Below are positions 8,282 through 16,233 of a DNA stretch of 26,789 nt, one piece after another; position 1 is the stretch's first letter; each line of letters begins with the position of its first letter. The stretch is from an uncultured Chitinophaga sp. (GTDB lineage Bacteria; Bacteroidota; Bacteroidia; Chitinophagales; Chitinophagaceae). The stretch lies in assembly GCF_937874145.1 (NCBI RefSeq), contig NZ_CALNBI010000457.1, positions 1 through 26,789 of the forward strand, given 5' to 3'. A program made the translations under genes and the position numbers. The notes beneath the pieces were generated by a model. The model was not told the origin of the DNA. It made no database searches and saw nothing but the letters and a program-made list of their open reading frames with translations.

Positions 8282-8289
8282 TATTTTTG
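8282..8289 (+). promoter_or_regulatory. -7 element for the DUF3467-dehydrogenase-aspartokinase operon
   Basis: TATTTTTG matches TAnnTTTG exactly and lies 19 nt before the ATG at 8309, directly after the preceding terminator. No TTTG is present at the -33 position, which falls inside the terminator stem. Confidence 0.5.
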
Positions 8290-8308
8290 TACCTCAAATC
8301 CACATATA

Positions 8309-8620
8309 ATGGAAAATCAAGATGAACAGCAACAGCTGAATATTGAGCTGACCGAGGAAATAGCAGACGGAACTTATGCCAACCTGGCGATTATCACGCA
8401 TTCTCCGTCAGAGTTTGTGGTGGATTTTATCAATGTAATGCCGGGCCTGCCGAAGGCGAAGGTGAAGTCAAGAATCATTCTGACTCCGCAACACGCCAAG
8501 CGCCTCATGAAAGCGCTGGTGGATAACGTAAAAAAATATGAATCCGCTCACGGCACTATCCAGGACCAGGAGCCGGTTTCCTTACCGATGAACTTTGGCG
8601 GTCCTTCCGCACAGGCATAA
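8309..8620 (+). CDS. DUF3467 domain protein
   Basis: A small soluble protein of 103 residues and unknown function. The core (residues about 10-85: LNIELTEEIADGTYANLAII, SPSEFVVDFINVMPG, AKVKSRIILTPQHAKRLMKAL) matches the DUF3467 family that is widespread in Bacteroidetes. The pattern predicts a compact alpha/beta fold without signal peptide or membrane segment. The gene starts 19 nt after a TAnnTTTG element and is followed at 13 nt by the dehydrogenase gene, so the two are probably co-transcribed. No catalytic residues can be proposed. Confidence 0.88.
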   Translation: MENQDEQQQLNIELTEEIADGTYANLAIITHSPSEFVVDFINVMPGLPKAKVKSRIILTPQHAKRLMKALVDNVKKYESAHGTIQDQEPVSLPMNFGGPSAQA

Positions 8621-8633
8621 CCGAAACAACAGG

Positions 8634-9710
8634 ATGGAGCAGATTTTACCGTATGGGCAACTAAAAACGTTTACCCGCGATGTTTTCCTGAAAATGGGCT
8701 GCGCTGCCGGTCATGCAGAACTGGCAGCTACCGTATTGTTGTCGGCCGACCTCAGGGGGATTGATTCTCACGGGGTTGCGCGGCTGAGCGGATATGTGCG
8801 CCTTTGGGAAGCGGGCCGCATCAACCCAACGCCCGATATCCGGATCGTACACGAAACGCCGTCGACGGCGGTGGTGGACGGAGACGGAGGGCTGGGCCTC
8901 GTGGTTGCGCCTTTTGCCATGCAGGTGGCCATCGACAAAGCGAAGATCGCCGGCACCGGATGGGTGAGCGTCCGTCATTCCAATCACTTCGGGATTGCGG
9001 GGTATCACGCCATGATGGCGCTGGAACAGGATATGATCGGTATGGCGATGACCAATGCCAGTCCGCTGGTGGCGCCTACCTTTGCTACAGAACGCATGCT
9101 GGGGACCAATCCCATCGCCGTGGCCATCCCGGCCGGGGAGCAGCCGCCTTTCGTGGCGGATTTCGCGACTACTACGGCGGCCAACGGGAAACTGGAAATT
9201 CTCCAGCGGAAGGAGCAAGAAGCGCCGACAGGCTGGGTACAGGACAAAAACGGAAATGCCAGCACCAATCCCAACGAGCTCAAAAGCGGCGGCGCATTGC
9301 TGCCGCTCGGTGGCGACCGTGAGCACGGAAGCCACAAAGGATATTGCCTGGGATCGGTGGTAGATATCTTTTCCGCGGTGCTCTCCGGCGCCAACTACGG
9401 CCCCTGGGCCCCTCCGTTCGTCAGTTTCCTCCCCCTGCCCCCGGATCCCGTGGGCAAAGGGCTCGGCCACTTCTTCGGCGCCATGCGCGTCGACGCTTTC
9501 CGGCCGGCAGACGAGTTCAAGTCGCACATGGACACCTGGATCAACCGCTTCCGCAGTGCTAAAACCGTGGAAGGGGAAGAGAAAGTCCTCATTCCCGGAG
9601 ACCCCGAACGCGAAATGCAGGCCTTTAGATTAGATGCCGGCATCCCGCTCCTCGATCCCGTGGTGAAAGACCTCCGTGAAGTAGCGAAGAAATTTGAAAT
9701 CAATTTTTAA
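8634..9710 (+). CDS. Malate/L-lactate dehydrogenase family (Ldh_2) NAD(P)-dependent oxidoreductase
   Basis: A 358-residue cytosolic oxidoreductase of the type-2 malate/lactate dehydrogenase family, which reduces or oxidises 2-oxo/2-hydroxy acids (relatives act on malate, ureidoglycolate, diketogulonate or piperideine carboxylate). The family signature RGIDSHGVARL is at 41-51, with His46 the expected catalytic residue. HSNHFGIAGYHA follows near 120, then TNASPLVAP and GTNPIAVAIP around 140-165. HGSHKGYCL (near 240) is the late conserved motif. I chose ATG 8634 over an upstream in-frame start because the DUF3467 gene stops at 8620 and the family N-terminus aligns with MEQILPYGQLK. The true substrate cannot be decided from the sequence. 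Confidence 0.9.
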   Translation: MEQILPYGQLKTFTRDVFLKMGCAAGHAELAATVLLSADLRGIDSHGVARLSGYVRLWEAGRINPTPDIRIVHETPSTAVVDGDGGLGLVVAPFAMQVAIDKAKIAGTGWVSVRHSNHFGIAGYHAMMALEQDMIGMAMTNASPLVAPTFATERMLGTNPIAVAIPAGEQPPFVADFATTTAANGKLEILQRKEQEAPTGWVQDKNGNASTNPNELKSGGALLPLGGDREHGSHKGYCLGSVVDIFSAVLSGANYGPWAPPFVSFLPLPPDPVGKGLGHFFGAMRVDAFRPADEFKSHMDTWINRFRSAKTVEGEEKVLIPGDPEREMQAFRLDAGIPLLDPVVKDLREVAKKFEINF

Positions 9711-9730
9711 GTAATATATATCACAACAAA

Positions 9731-11053
9731 ATGAAAGTCTTAAAATTTGGCGGAACCTCGGTTGGCAAACCGGAGCGTATGCATTCCGTGGCGCAGTTGA
9801 TCACAGCAGACGCTGATGCCAAAATCGTGGTACTGTCCGCACTCTCCGGAACTACCAATGCACTTGTCGAAATCGGAACCTCGCTTTCTGAAGGTAAGAA
9901 GGCCGAAGCGAAGCAGCAGATCGACAAGCTGGAAAGCCACTACCGTTCCTTCTGTGAGGAACTGGTGAAGACGGAAGCCGGACGGGCCAATGCCAAAGCC
10001 ATCGTAGACGAGCATTTTGAGTTTCTCAATATCATCCTCCGTATTTCCTTCAATGAAGCGCTGAATAAAGACATCCTCGCCCAGGGCGAACTGCTGTCTA
10101 CCAAACTTTTCAGCGCATACCTCGAAGAAGCCGGTTTCAAATCCGTGCTCCTGCCCGCACTGGAATTCATGAGCATCGACGAGTTCGAAGAGCCTGAAAT
10201 CCCGCGCATCAAAGTAAAACTCAACCACCTTCTCGAACAAAATAAAGGCGGTACCCTCTTCATCACCCAGGGGTACATCTGCCGCAACGCCCGCGGAGAA
10301 GTGGACAACCTGAAACGCGGCGGCAGCGACTATTCCGCTTCCCTCATCGGCGCCGCCATCCAGGCGAAAGAAGTGCAGATCTGGACCGATATCGACGGTA
10401 TGCACAACAACGATCCCCGCGTCGTGAAAAAAACCTTCCCGATCGTACAGTTGTCGTTCGACGAAGCGGCCGAGCTGGCGTACTTCGGCGCGAAGATCCT
10501 CCATCCCGCATCCATCTGGCCCGCGCAGCATTTCAACATCCCCGTGAAACTGCTGAACACGATGCAGCCCGAAGCAAAAGGCACCATCATCACCGAAATG
10601 CCCAACGGCAACGGCGTGAAGGCCATCGCGGCGAAAGACGGCATCATCGCCATCAAAATCAAATCCAGCCGCATGCTCCTGGCTTACGGCTTCCTCCGCA
10701 AAATCTTCGAAATCTTCGAAAAATACCGCACCCCGATCGATATGATCACCTCTTCCGAAGTGGCGGTTTCCATCACGATCGACGATCAGCGCCACCTCGA
10801 CCAGATCCTGAAAGAACTGCAGCCCTTCGGCACCGTAGAACTGGATCACCACCAGGCCATCGTTTCCATCGTGGGCAACGAAGTAGCGGCTACGCCTTCC
10901 ATCCTCAAGAAACTGTTCGATTCCCTCAACGAAGTGCCCCTCCGCATGATTTCGTACGGCGGCAGCAGGCACAACATTTCCATCCTAGTGGGCGGTCAGT
11001 ACAAGGAGAAAACCCTCCAGCTGCTGAACAAAGGCCTTTTCGACCTGGAATAG
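9731..11053 (+). CDS. lysC: Aspartate kinase (monofunctional, ACT-domain)
   Basis: A 440-residue enzyme that phosphorylates L-aspartate with ATP, the first step toward lysine, threonine, methionine and diaminopimelate. The amino-acid kinase domain occupies about residues 1-285, with KFGGTSVGK at 5-13, the RGGSDYSASLIG loop near 197-208 and TDIDGMHNNDPR near 220-231. Two C-terminal ACT-like modules (about 300-440, including ISYGGSRHNISILV) would bind the feedback inhibitor. There is no homoserine dehydrogenase fusion, unlike ThrA. It lies 20 nt after the dehydrogenase stop, so it is probably third in the operon, and a strong terminator follows. The symbol is a family-level choice, because the paralogue type (lysine- or threonine-sensitive) is not visible. 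Confidence 0.93.
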   Translation: MKVLKFGGTSVGKPERMHSVAQLITADADAKIVVLSALSGTTNALVEIGTSLSEGKKAEAKQQIDKLESHYRSFCEELVKTEAGRANAKAIVDEHFEFLNIILRISFNEALNKDILAQGELLSTKLFSAYLEEAGFKSVLLPALEFMSIDEFEEPEIPRIKVKLNHLLEQNKGGTLFITQGYICRNARGEVDNLKRGGSDYSASLIGAAIQAKEVQIWTDIDGMHNNDPRVVKKTFPIVQLSFDEAAELAYFGAKILHPASIWPAQHFNIPVKLLNTMQPEAKGTIITEMPNGNGVKAIAAKDGIIAIKIKSSRMLLAYGFLRKIFEIFEKYRTPIDMITSSEVAVSITIDDQRHLDQILKELQPFGTVELDHHQAIVSIVGNEVAATPSILKKLFDSLNEVPLRMISYGGSRHNISILVGGQYKEKTLQLLNKGLFDLE

Positions 11054-11076
11054 CTGTGGCGAACACAAAAACATAC

Positions 11077-11109
11077 AGGCTGAAGCATCGGTTGCTTCAG
11101 CCTTTTTTT
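11077..11109 (+). terminator. Rho-independent terminator after aspartate kinase
   Basis: AGGCTGAAGC (11077-11086) and GCTTCAGCCT (11094-11103) form a perfect 10-bp stem around a 7-nt loop, and the T-run extends to 11109. It separates the plus-strand operon from the converging dnaE gene that ends at 11136. Confidence 0.92.
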
Positions 11110-11135
11110 ATTAAGCAATGGCGGAAGAAGACAAC

Positions 11136-14111
11136 CTAAACAGTGCTGAGCGTGGCGCGGAAGGTCCCGCTTTCTTTCGCTTTGTCTTCGAAATAACCGA
11201 TTTTCCGCATCCGGTAAACATCCAGGGAGTACACCCCGAACTCCTCGATCACCGTGCCTTCCACGATGTAGAAACCGCTTTTCATAAACGGGAAACGGCG
11301 CAGGCTGTCGGGGAAGTGCACCGTATCCAGGAAATCGCCCGCGCGATCGAGGAAAGTGCCGAAGCACATCGCCTCCTGCTTTACCGTGTACACATGCTTG
11401 AGCGTTACGAGATAACCCAGCATCGTAACCTGCCGGCCGAGGTTTTTCTCCATTTCCGAAACGGGAAGATATGCGCGCTGGTCGTGCTGCAACACATCAA
11501 ACGGCGAGGATATCGGAAACCCCAGCAACTCGATCTCGTCGAAGGCATCTTCGTGCTCATGGTATGCCAGCTCCGGCAACGACCAGTCGCGGGAGGGTTC
11601 GCGGAAAAGCCCCGGCTTCACAGGATCTTTCGTTTCTTTCCGCAGCAGCGCCGCGCTCTTCCAAAGCAGGTTTTTCTTCGTTTCTTTCGTGAAATGAAAG
11701 GCCCCTACCCGGATGAGCAATTCCATTTGCGCGGGATCCGGCTGCGTACGGTTCACGAAATCCTCCATCCCCAGGAACCGCCCGTTCACCCTGCGTTCTT
11801 CCAGCACTGCGGTGATCCAGCCCTGCTCCAGCTTCTCCACATGAATGAACCCCACATGCACCTCGTTCCCTTTGATATTGGTGCAATAATCGCTGTGGTT
11901 GACGCAGGGCGGGTGGATGCGCACGCCCGTTTTCTTCAGCTCCCGGAAATACAATTCCCGGTTGTAAAACCCGCCGAAATTATTGATCACCGCTACCATG
12001 AACTCCGCCGGGAAATACGTTTTCAGATACAGGCTCTGGTAACTTTCCACCGCAAAACTCGCCGAGTGTGCTTTGGAAAACGAAAAGTTCGCGAAACTCG
12101 CGATCTGCCGCCACACTTCCTCACTCACCGCCCGCGGCCGCCCCAGCTTTTCGCAGTTGTCGAAAAACAGGTTCCGGATCTTCTCGAAGTTTTGCTGCCC
12201 GCGATATTTTCCCGCCATGGCGCGCCGCAAAGTATCCGCATCCGCCAGGTCGAGGTTGGCGTAATGATGCGCTACCTTGATCACATCTTCCTGGTATACC
12301 ATCACCCCGTAAGTTTCGCCCAGCAAAGTTTTCATAACAGGGTGCAGGTATTCGACCTTGTCGGGATGATGGAAGTTCAGCACATATTGCCGCATCATAC
12401 CCGCCTGCGCTACACCCGGACGAATAATCGAACTCGCCGCCACAAGCGTGATGTAATCGTCGCAGCGCAATTTGCGCAGCAGCTGCCGCATCCCGGGGGA
12501 TTCGATATAGAAGCAGCCTATGGTCTCTACGTTTTTGAGTGCCCCGCGGACGCGGGGATCTTCCATGAAGGATTTCACGTCGTGGATATCGATATCAACA
12601 CCGCGGTTTTCCCTGATGATATCCAGGGAATCACGGATATGCCCGAGCCCGCGCTGGCTGAGGATATCAAACTTATGCAGGCCGATGGCCTCGGCCAGGT
12701 GCATGTCGAGCTGCGCGGTACTCAACCCTTTCGGCGGCATATGCGTCGCGCAATATTGATGGATAGGCGCTTCGCTGATGAGCACCCCGCCGGCGTGGAT
12801 GCTCAGGTGATTGGGGAAACGGTCGAGCATGCGGCCGTAACGGATAATGCGCTGGTGCACATTGTCTTCCCCGAGCTTTACCTGGTAAGGGTTTTCCAGG
12901 ATCTTATCGATTTCTCCTTTAGGCAAACCGTACACTTTGCCCAGCTCGCGGACGATGGCGTTCGTCTGGAAAGTGGCCACCGTTCCAAGCAGCGCCGTGT
13001 GTTCGGAAGTATATTTTTTAAAGATGTATTCGAATATTTCATCGCGGTCTCGCCACGAAAAATCGATGTCGAAATCCGGTGGCGAAGTGCGGTGCGGGTT
13101 GAGGAACCGCTCGAAATATAAATCCAGCGCAATGGGGTCCACGTTCGTGATCCCCAGGCAATACGCGACGATGGAATTGGCGCCGCTGCCCCTGCCCACA
13201 TGGAAAAAATCCCGGTGCCGCGCGTACCGCACAATGTCCCAGGTGATAAGAAAATACGCGTTGAAATCCTGCTGGTCAACGATCGCCAATTCTTTATCGA
13301 TCCGCTGTTGCGCTTCCGCATTCCCCGGCCCGTAGCGGTATTCCATACCTTCATAAGCGAGGTCGCGCAAAAGCTGGCGGTCGTTTTCGCGGCTGTGGGT
13401 AAAGCGCTTTTTATTGAGATGCCCGCCGAATGTGAAATGAATGTTGCATGCCTCCATCACCTGCAGGGTGTTGCGGACGATATGCGGAAACTCTTTGAAC
13501 TGTTCCAGCAACTGATAAGGCGGCACGAAACATTCATCCGTTCCCGCGGCCTCCTCTGGTGGCAACTGGCTGATCAGCAAGTTGTTGTCCACCGCCCGGA
13601 GCACCCGGTGCAACCGCTGCGATTCCTCGTTCTGAAAGCTCAGGGGCTGGAGGATAACCAGCTTGTCCGCATACCGGCGCGTATCCGTCCGGAAGAGCCG
13701 GTTGAGCTCGCGCGGCCTTATGCCCATGAGTTCGTGCGCCGCCAGGGAGGGCAGCGGCCTCGCGCCCCAGTTGTAGATGGCGAAGGTTTCCGGGAGGAAA
13801 GGCGCCACCTCGGGAAATGCCTCGCCCGATTGCAGGTGGCGGGAAAGGAAACGGTTGATTTCCAGCCAGCCGTCCATCCCCGTAGCCAGCAGGATGTACC
13901 GGAACGTGGCGCCGTTACGGCATTCCAGCCCGAGAATGGGCTTGATGTCGTGCTGCACGCATTCCTGCACAAACATCCACGCGTCGGTAGTGGCGTTGAT
14001 GTTGGTGAGCGCCAGCGACGTAATGCCGTGCGCCTTCGCAACGGCCACGAGCTCGTCGGTCCGGATGGTACCGTACCGCAGGCTGAACCAGGATTTGCAA
14101 TTCAGGTACAT
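11136..14111 (-). CDS. dnaE: Second-type DNA polymerase III alpha subunit (DnaE paralogue, translesion type)
   Basis: A C-family DNA polymerase of 991 residues, shorter than a replicative DnaE (about 1160). GRGSGANSIVAYCLGIT (307-323) and PDFDIDF (345-351) are core palm motifs, with Asp348, Asp350 and Asp482 (in GLHKFDIL) as the expected catalytic triad. An OB-fold-like segment lies near residues 890-975. The N-terminal PHP domain is degenerate: the usual HSxxS and LTDH metal-ligand motifs read KSWFS (6-10) and LTNIN (35-39). It begins 1 nt after the dinB stop (TGATATG), so it is translationally coupled to dinB. That pairing is the Bacteroidetes counterpart of ImuB-DnaE2 mutagenic repair. Regulation is probably from the dinB promoter and its two palindromes. 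It is unlikely to be the replicative enzyme, given its length and partner. Confidence 0.9.
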   Translation of the reverse strand: MYLNCKSWFSLRYGTIRTDELVAVAKAHGITSLALTNINATTDAWMFVQECVQHDIKPILGLECRNGATFRYILLATGMDGWLEINRFLSRHLQSGEAFPEVAPFLPETFAIYNWGARPLPSLAAHELMGIRPRELNRLFRTDTRRYADKLVILQPLSFQNEESQRLHRVLRAVDNNLLISQLPPEEAAGTDECFVPPYQLLEQFKEFPHIVRNTLQVMEACNIHFTFGGHLNKKRFTHSRENDRQLLRDLAYEGMEYRYGPGNAEAQQRIDKELAIVDQQDFNAYFLITWDIVRYARHRDFFHVGRGSGANSIVAYCLGITNVDPIALDLYFERFLNPHRTSPPDFDIDFSWRDRDEIFEYIFKKYTSEHTALLGTVATFQTNAIVRELGKVYGLPKGEIDKILENPYQVKLGEDNVHQRIIRYGRMLDRFPNHLSIHAGGVLISEAPIHQYCATHMPPKGLSTAQLDMHLAEAIGLHKFDILSQRGLGHIRDSLDIIRENRGVDIDIHDVKSFMEDPRVRGALKNVETIGCFYIESPGMRQLLRKLRCDDYITLVAASSIIRPGVAQAGMMRQYVLNFHHPDKVEYLHPVMKTLLGETYGVMVYQEDVIKVAHHYANLDLADADTLRRAMAGKYRGQQNFEKIRNLFFDNCEKLGRPRAVSEEVWRQIASFANFSFSKAHSASFAVESYQSLYLKTYFPAEFMVAVINNFGGFYNRELYFRELKKTGVRIHPPCVNHSDYCTNIKGNEVHVGFIHVEKLEQGWITAVLEERRVNGRFLGMEDFVNRTQPDPAQMELLIRVGAFHFTKETKKNLLWKSAALLRKETKDPVKPGLFREPSRDWSLPELAYHEHEDAFDEIELLGFPISSPFDVLQHDQRAYLPVSEMEKNLGRQVTMLGYLVTLKHVYTVKQEAMCFGTFLDRAGDFLDTVHFPDSLRRFPFMKSGFYIVEGTVIEEFGVYSLDVYRMRKIGYFEDKAKESGTFRATLSTV

Positions 14112-14112
14112 A

Positions 14113-15336
14113 TCAATGCGGATATCGTCGTTTTATAATCAAAGTTTCTTTTGGGAACGGCTGCACCGGTTGCTCGAAATTCCCGCCGCTGCTGCTGCCG
14201 CGCATAAGGTATTGCCAGCCGAACTGCGATTTGATGCTGTCGATGGCCTGGTACAGCGAAATCATGTCCGCCGTATCGTCGAACAGGCTGATTTGGTAAT
14301 TGCCGGAAACGAGGTTGCTGAAACGGACGCCGATCAGGCGCACCAGCAACCGGCGGTCGTACAGCCTGGTAAACAGCTGTTTGACATGGTTGAGCAGCAC
14401 GTGGTCGCTGGATGAGTAATGGATACTCAGCTGCCGGGTGACGGTTTCAAAATCGGAATAGCGGATCTTGATGGTCACGCAGCCGGTGAGGCGGTTCTGC
14501 TGCCGGAGCTCGAAACCAATCTTTTCCGTCATCCTGACCAGCTCGCTGTGCATGAACCCCAGGTCGATCGTGTCCTGCGGAAAAGTAGATTCCGTAGAAA
14601 TGGACTTCTGTTCGTGGAAAGGCACAACGGGCGACTCGTCGATCCCGTTGGCCTTGTTCCACAGCGCGATGCCGTTTTTGCCCATCCAGGCTTCGAGCAG
14701 GCCTACAGGTATTTCGCTGAGGGTTTTGACCGTTTCCACCCCGCGGCGGCGGAGCTGGGCGGCGGTTTCCTTGCCTACCATGGGAATCTTTTCGACGGGC
14801 ATGGGCGCGAGGAATCCCTTTTCCTGGCCGAAGGGGATAGATAGCTGGCCGTTGGGCTTCGCTTCGTTGGTGGCTACTTTGGAAATCAATTTATTGGAGG
14901 CGAGGCCGAGGGAGATGGGCAACTGCGTTTGCTGCATGATCTTCCGGCGCAGCTCGCTCGTCCATTTAAGGGAGCCGAAGTATTTGTCCATCCCTGTCAG
15001 GTCCAGGTAAAATTCGTCGATGGAAGATTTTTCATACAACGGGGCCGAGCCGGCGATGATGTCGGTCACTTCTCTCGAAAAATGGCTGTATTCTTCGAAA
15101 TCCCCGCCGCGGACGATGGCGTGCGGACAAAGCCTGAGCGCCATTTTCATGGGCATGGCGGAGTGGATGCCGAAGGCCCGCGCTTCGTAACTGCAGGCCG
15201 CCACCACGGCGCGGTCGCTTTTCCCGCCTACGAGCAGGGGCTTGCCTTTGAGGGAGCGGTCCTTCAGGCATTCGACCGAAACGAAAAAGCAGTCAAGGTC
15301 GAAGTGAGCGATCGTGCGTTGGCCGTCTAACAGCAT
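14113..15336 (-). CDS. dinB: Y-family DNA polymerase IV
   Basis: A 407-residue translesion polymerase. Catalytic carboxylates are visible in FDLDCFF (Asp13) and SIDEFYLD (Asp107, Glu108). The second F of CFF is the steric-gate position. The thumb helix-hairpin-helix region follows around 180-215 (VEKIPMVGKETAAQLRRRGV). The little-finger domain spans about 245-345, followed by a sliding-clamp-binding peptide QISLF at 348-352. All residues needed for activity are present, so it should be a true polymerase rather than an ImuB-like inactive relative. It leads a two-gene operon with dnaE. Two CTAA-N5-TTAG palindromes lie 26-57 bp upstream of its ATG, the nearer one overlapping the presumed -7 element, which suggests repression by the S24 regulator encoded 1.5 kb away. 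Confidence 0.95.
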   Translation of the reverse strand: MLLDGQRTIAHFDLDCFFVSVECLKDRSLKGKPLLVGGKSDRAVVAACSYEARAFGIHSAMPMKMALRLCPHAIVRGGDFEEYSHFSREVTDIIAGSAPLYEKSSIDEFYLDLTGMDKYFGSLKWTSELRRKIMQQTQLPISLGLASNKLISKVATNEAKPNGQLSIPFGQEKGFLAPMPVEKIPMVGKETAAQLRRRGVETVKTLSEIPVGLLEAWMGKNGIALWNKANGIDESPVVPFHEQKSISTESTFPQDTIDLGFMHSELVRMTEKIGFELRQQNRLTGCVTIKIRYSDFETVTRQLSIHYSSSDHVLLNHVKQLFTRLYDRRLLVRLIGVRFSNLVSGNYQISLFDDTADMISLYQAIDSIKSQFGWQYLMRGSSSGGNFEQPVQPFPKETLIIKRRYPH

Positions 15337-15360
15337 ATGAATTGGTGTTTAACCGAAGAT

Positions 15361-15375
15361 ACTAAAAATATTAGC
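15361..15375. promoter_or_regulatory. Operator palindrome 1 before dinB, overlapping its -7 element
   Basis: ACTAAAAATATTAGC contains CTAA-N5-TTAG (15362-15374). On the minus strand TATTTTTA (15370-15363) is one base from TAnnTTTG and lies 26 nt before the dinB ATG. A repressor bound here would cover the promoter. The same palindrome occurs at 15379, 16770 and 16794. Confidence 0.7.
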
Positions 15376-15378
15376 ATA

Positions 15379-15393
15379 ACTAATTTAATTAGT
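15379..15393. promoter_or_regulatory. Operator palindrome 2 before dinB
   Basis: ACTAATTTAATTAGT is a perfect palindrome with 7-bp arms and a single central base. It contains CTAA-N5-TTAG (15380-15392). Its centre is 18 bp from that of the first palindrome, compatible with two repressor dimers side by side. It also lies about 70 bp before the divergent SdpI-family gene. Confidence 0.7.
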
Positions 15394-15456
15394 AAAAGAA
15401 AAATAAACTAAAGTGATCCGGCGTTTGTTTTAATAGATGAACTAATCCATTTCGTT

Positions 15457-16131
15457 ATGAAACACACGGATTATGTGAAAGAGTTCCTGCTGCTGGCACT
15501 GTTGTTCGGCCCGATGGTGTACCTGGCATTGATCTGGAACGGGCTTCCCGCCGAGATTCCCACTAATTTTAATATCAATGGCGAGGCCGACGGGGTGGTG
15601 AACAAACGGGAGTTTCTCCTGCTGATGATTTTCCTCTTTTTTACGAATGGCATGCTGTACGCATTATTCAGGTATATCCCGAAGCGGGAGACCTGGGACG
15701 AGACGCCGGCGGATTTCAAGATGTACATGCGCGAATATTACCGTATTCGTTTCCGGATACATATATACCTGGCGGTGTTTACGTCAATTGTCATATTCCT
15801 GATCAGCCGCAGCAAGGAGATATTTGTGGAAAAATGGGTGTTTGTGGGTGTAGGGCTGCTGATTACCTCGCTGGGCTTGTTCCTCCGGCACCTGAAGCCG
15901 AATTATTTCGTGGGGGTGCGTACGCCGTGGACGCTGGCGAGCGATGTGATCTGGACGGAAACGCACCATATGGCCGGGCGGCTCTGGTTGTATGCGGGGA
16001 TCGTGATCATGGTGGCGGGGATGTTCCTGCCGGTGATCAGCGGGGTGTTCCTGTTTATTTTCGCGGGGATGGCGCTGGCGGCGCTGCCTTACATTTATTC
16101 TTACCGTTTGTTTTATAAGACGCAGGGTTGA
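15457..16131 (+). CDS. SdpI/DUF1648 family integral membrane protein
   Basis: A 224-residue protein with about six predicted transmembrane helices. The N-terminal third (LPAEIPTNFNINGEADGVVNKREF, split around residues 29-52) is the DUF1648 motif with its extracytoplasmic P-x-H/N-F and G-x-D/E-x-D pattern. Near residue 148, KPNYFVGVRTPWTLAS followed by TETHHMAGRLW is the SdpI signature. In Bacillus, SdpI gives immunity to the SdpC toxin and senses it, but most relatives outside Firmicutes have no assigned role. No toxin gene is nearby. The gene is divergent from dinB and shares its intergenic region with the two palindromes, so co-regulation is possible but unproven. A bidirectional terminator follows. 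Confidence 0.85.
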   Translation: MKHTDYVKEFLLLALLFGPMVYLALIWNGLPAEIPTNFNINGEADGVVNKREFLLLMIFLFFTNGMLYALFRYIPKRETWDETPADFKMYMREYYRIRFRIHIYLAVFTSIVIFLISRSKEIFVEKWVFVGVGLLITSLGLFLRHLKPNYFVGVRTPWTLASDVIWTETHHMAGRLWLYAGIVIMVAGMFLPVISGVFLFIFAGMALAALPYIYSYRLFYKTQG

Positions 16132-16174
16132 ATCGTCGGATGGCACGGGAAAATGGCAAGCGAATCCCGGGCAT

Positions 16175-16214
16175 AAAAAAAGTAAGAACGGGGAAACCTG
16201 TTCTTACTTTTTTT
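16175..16214. terminator. Bidirectional rho-independent terminator between converging genes
   Basis: A perfect 15-bp stem, A7-GTAAGAAC (16175-16189) against GTTCTTAC-T7 (16200-16214) around a 10-nt loop, provides a T-run on each strand. It serves both the SdpI-family gene and the converging small membrane-protein gene that ends at 16234. Confidence 0.92.
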
Positions 16215-16233
16215 ATTTATGGTATATAAAATA

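Noticed and set aside
11118..14138. Long plus-strand open frames opposite dnaE (667 and 312 codons)
   Set aside because: They are antisense shadows of a well-supported polymerase gene in GC-rich sequence, with no domain character and no promoter.
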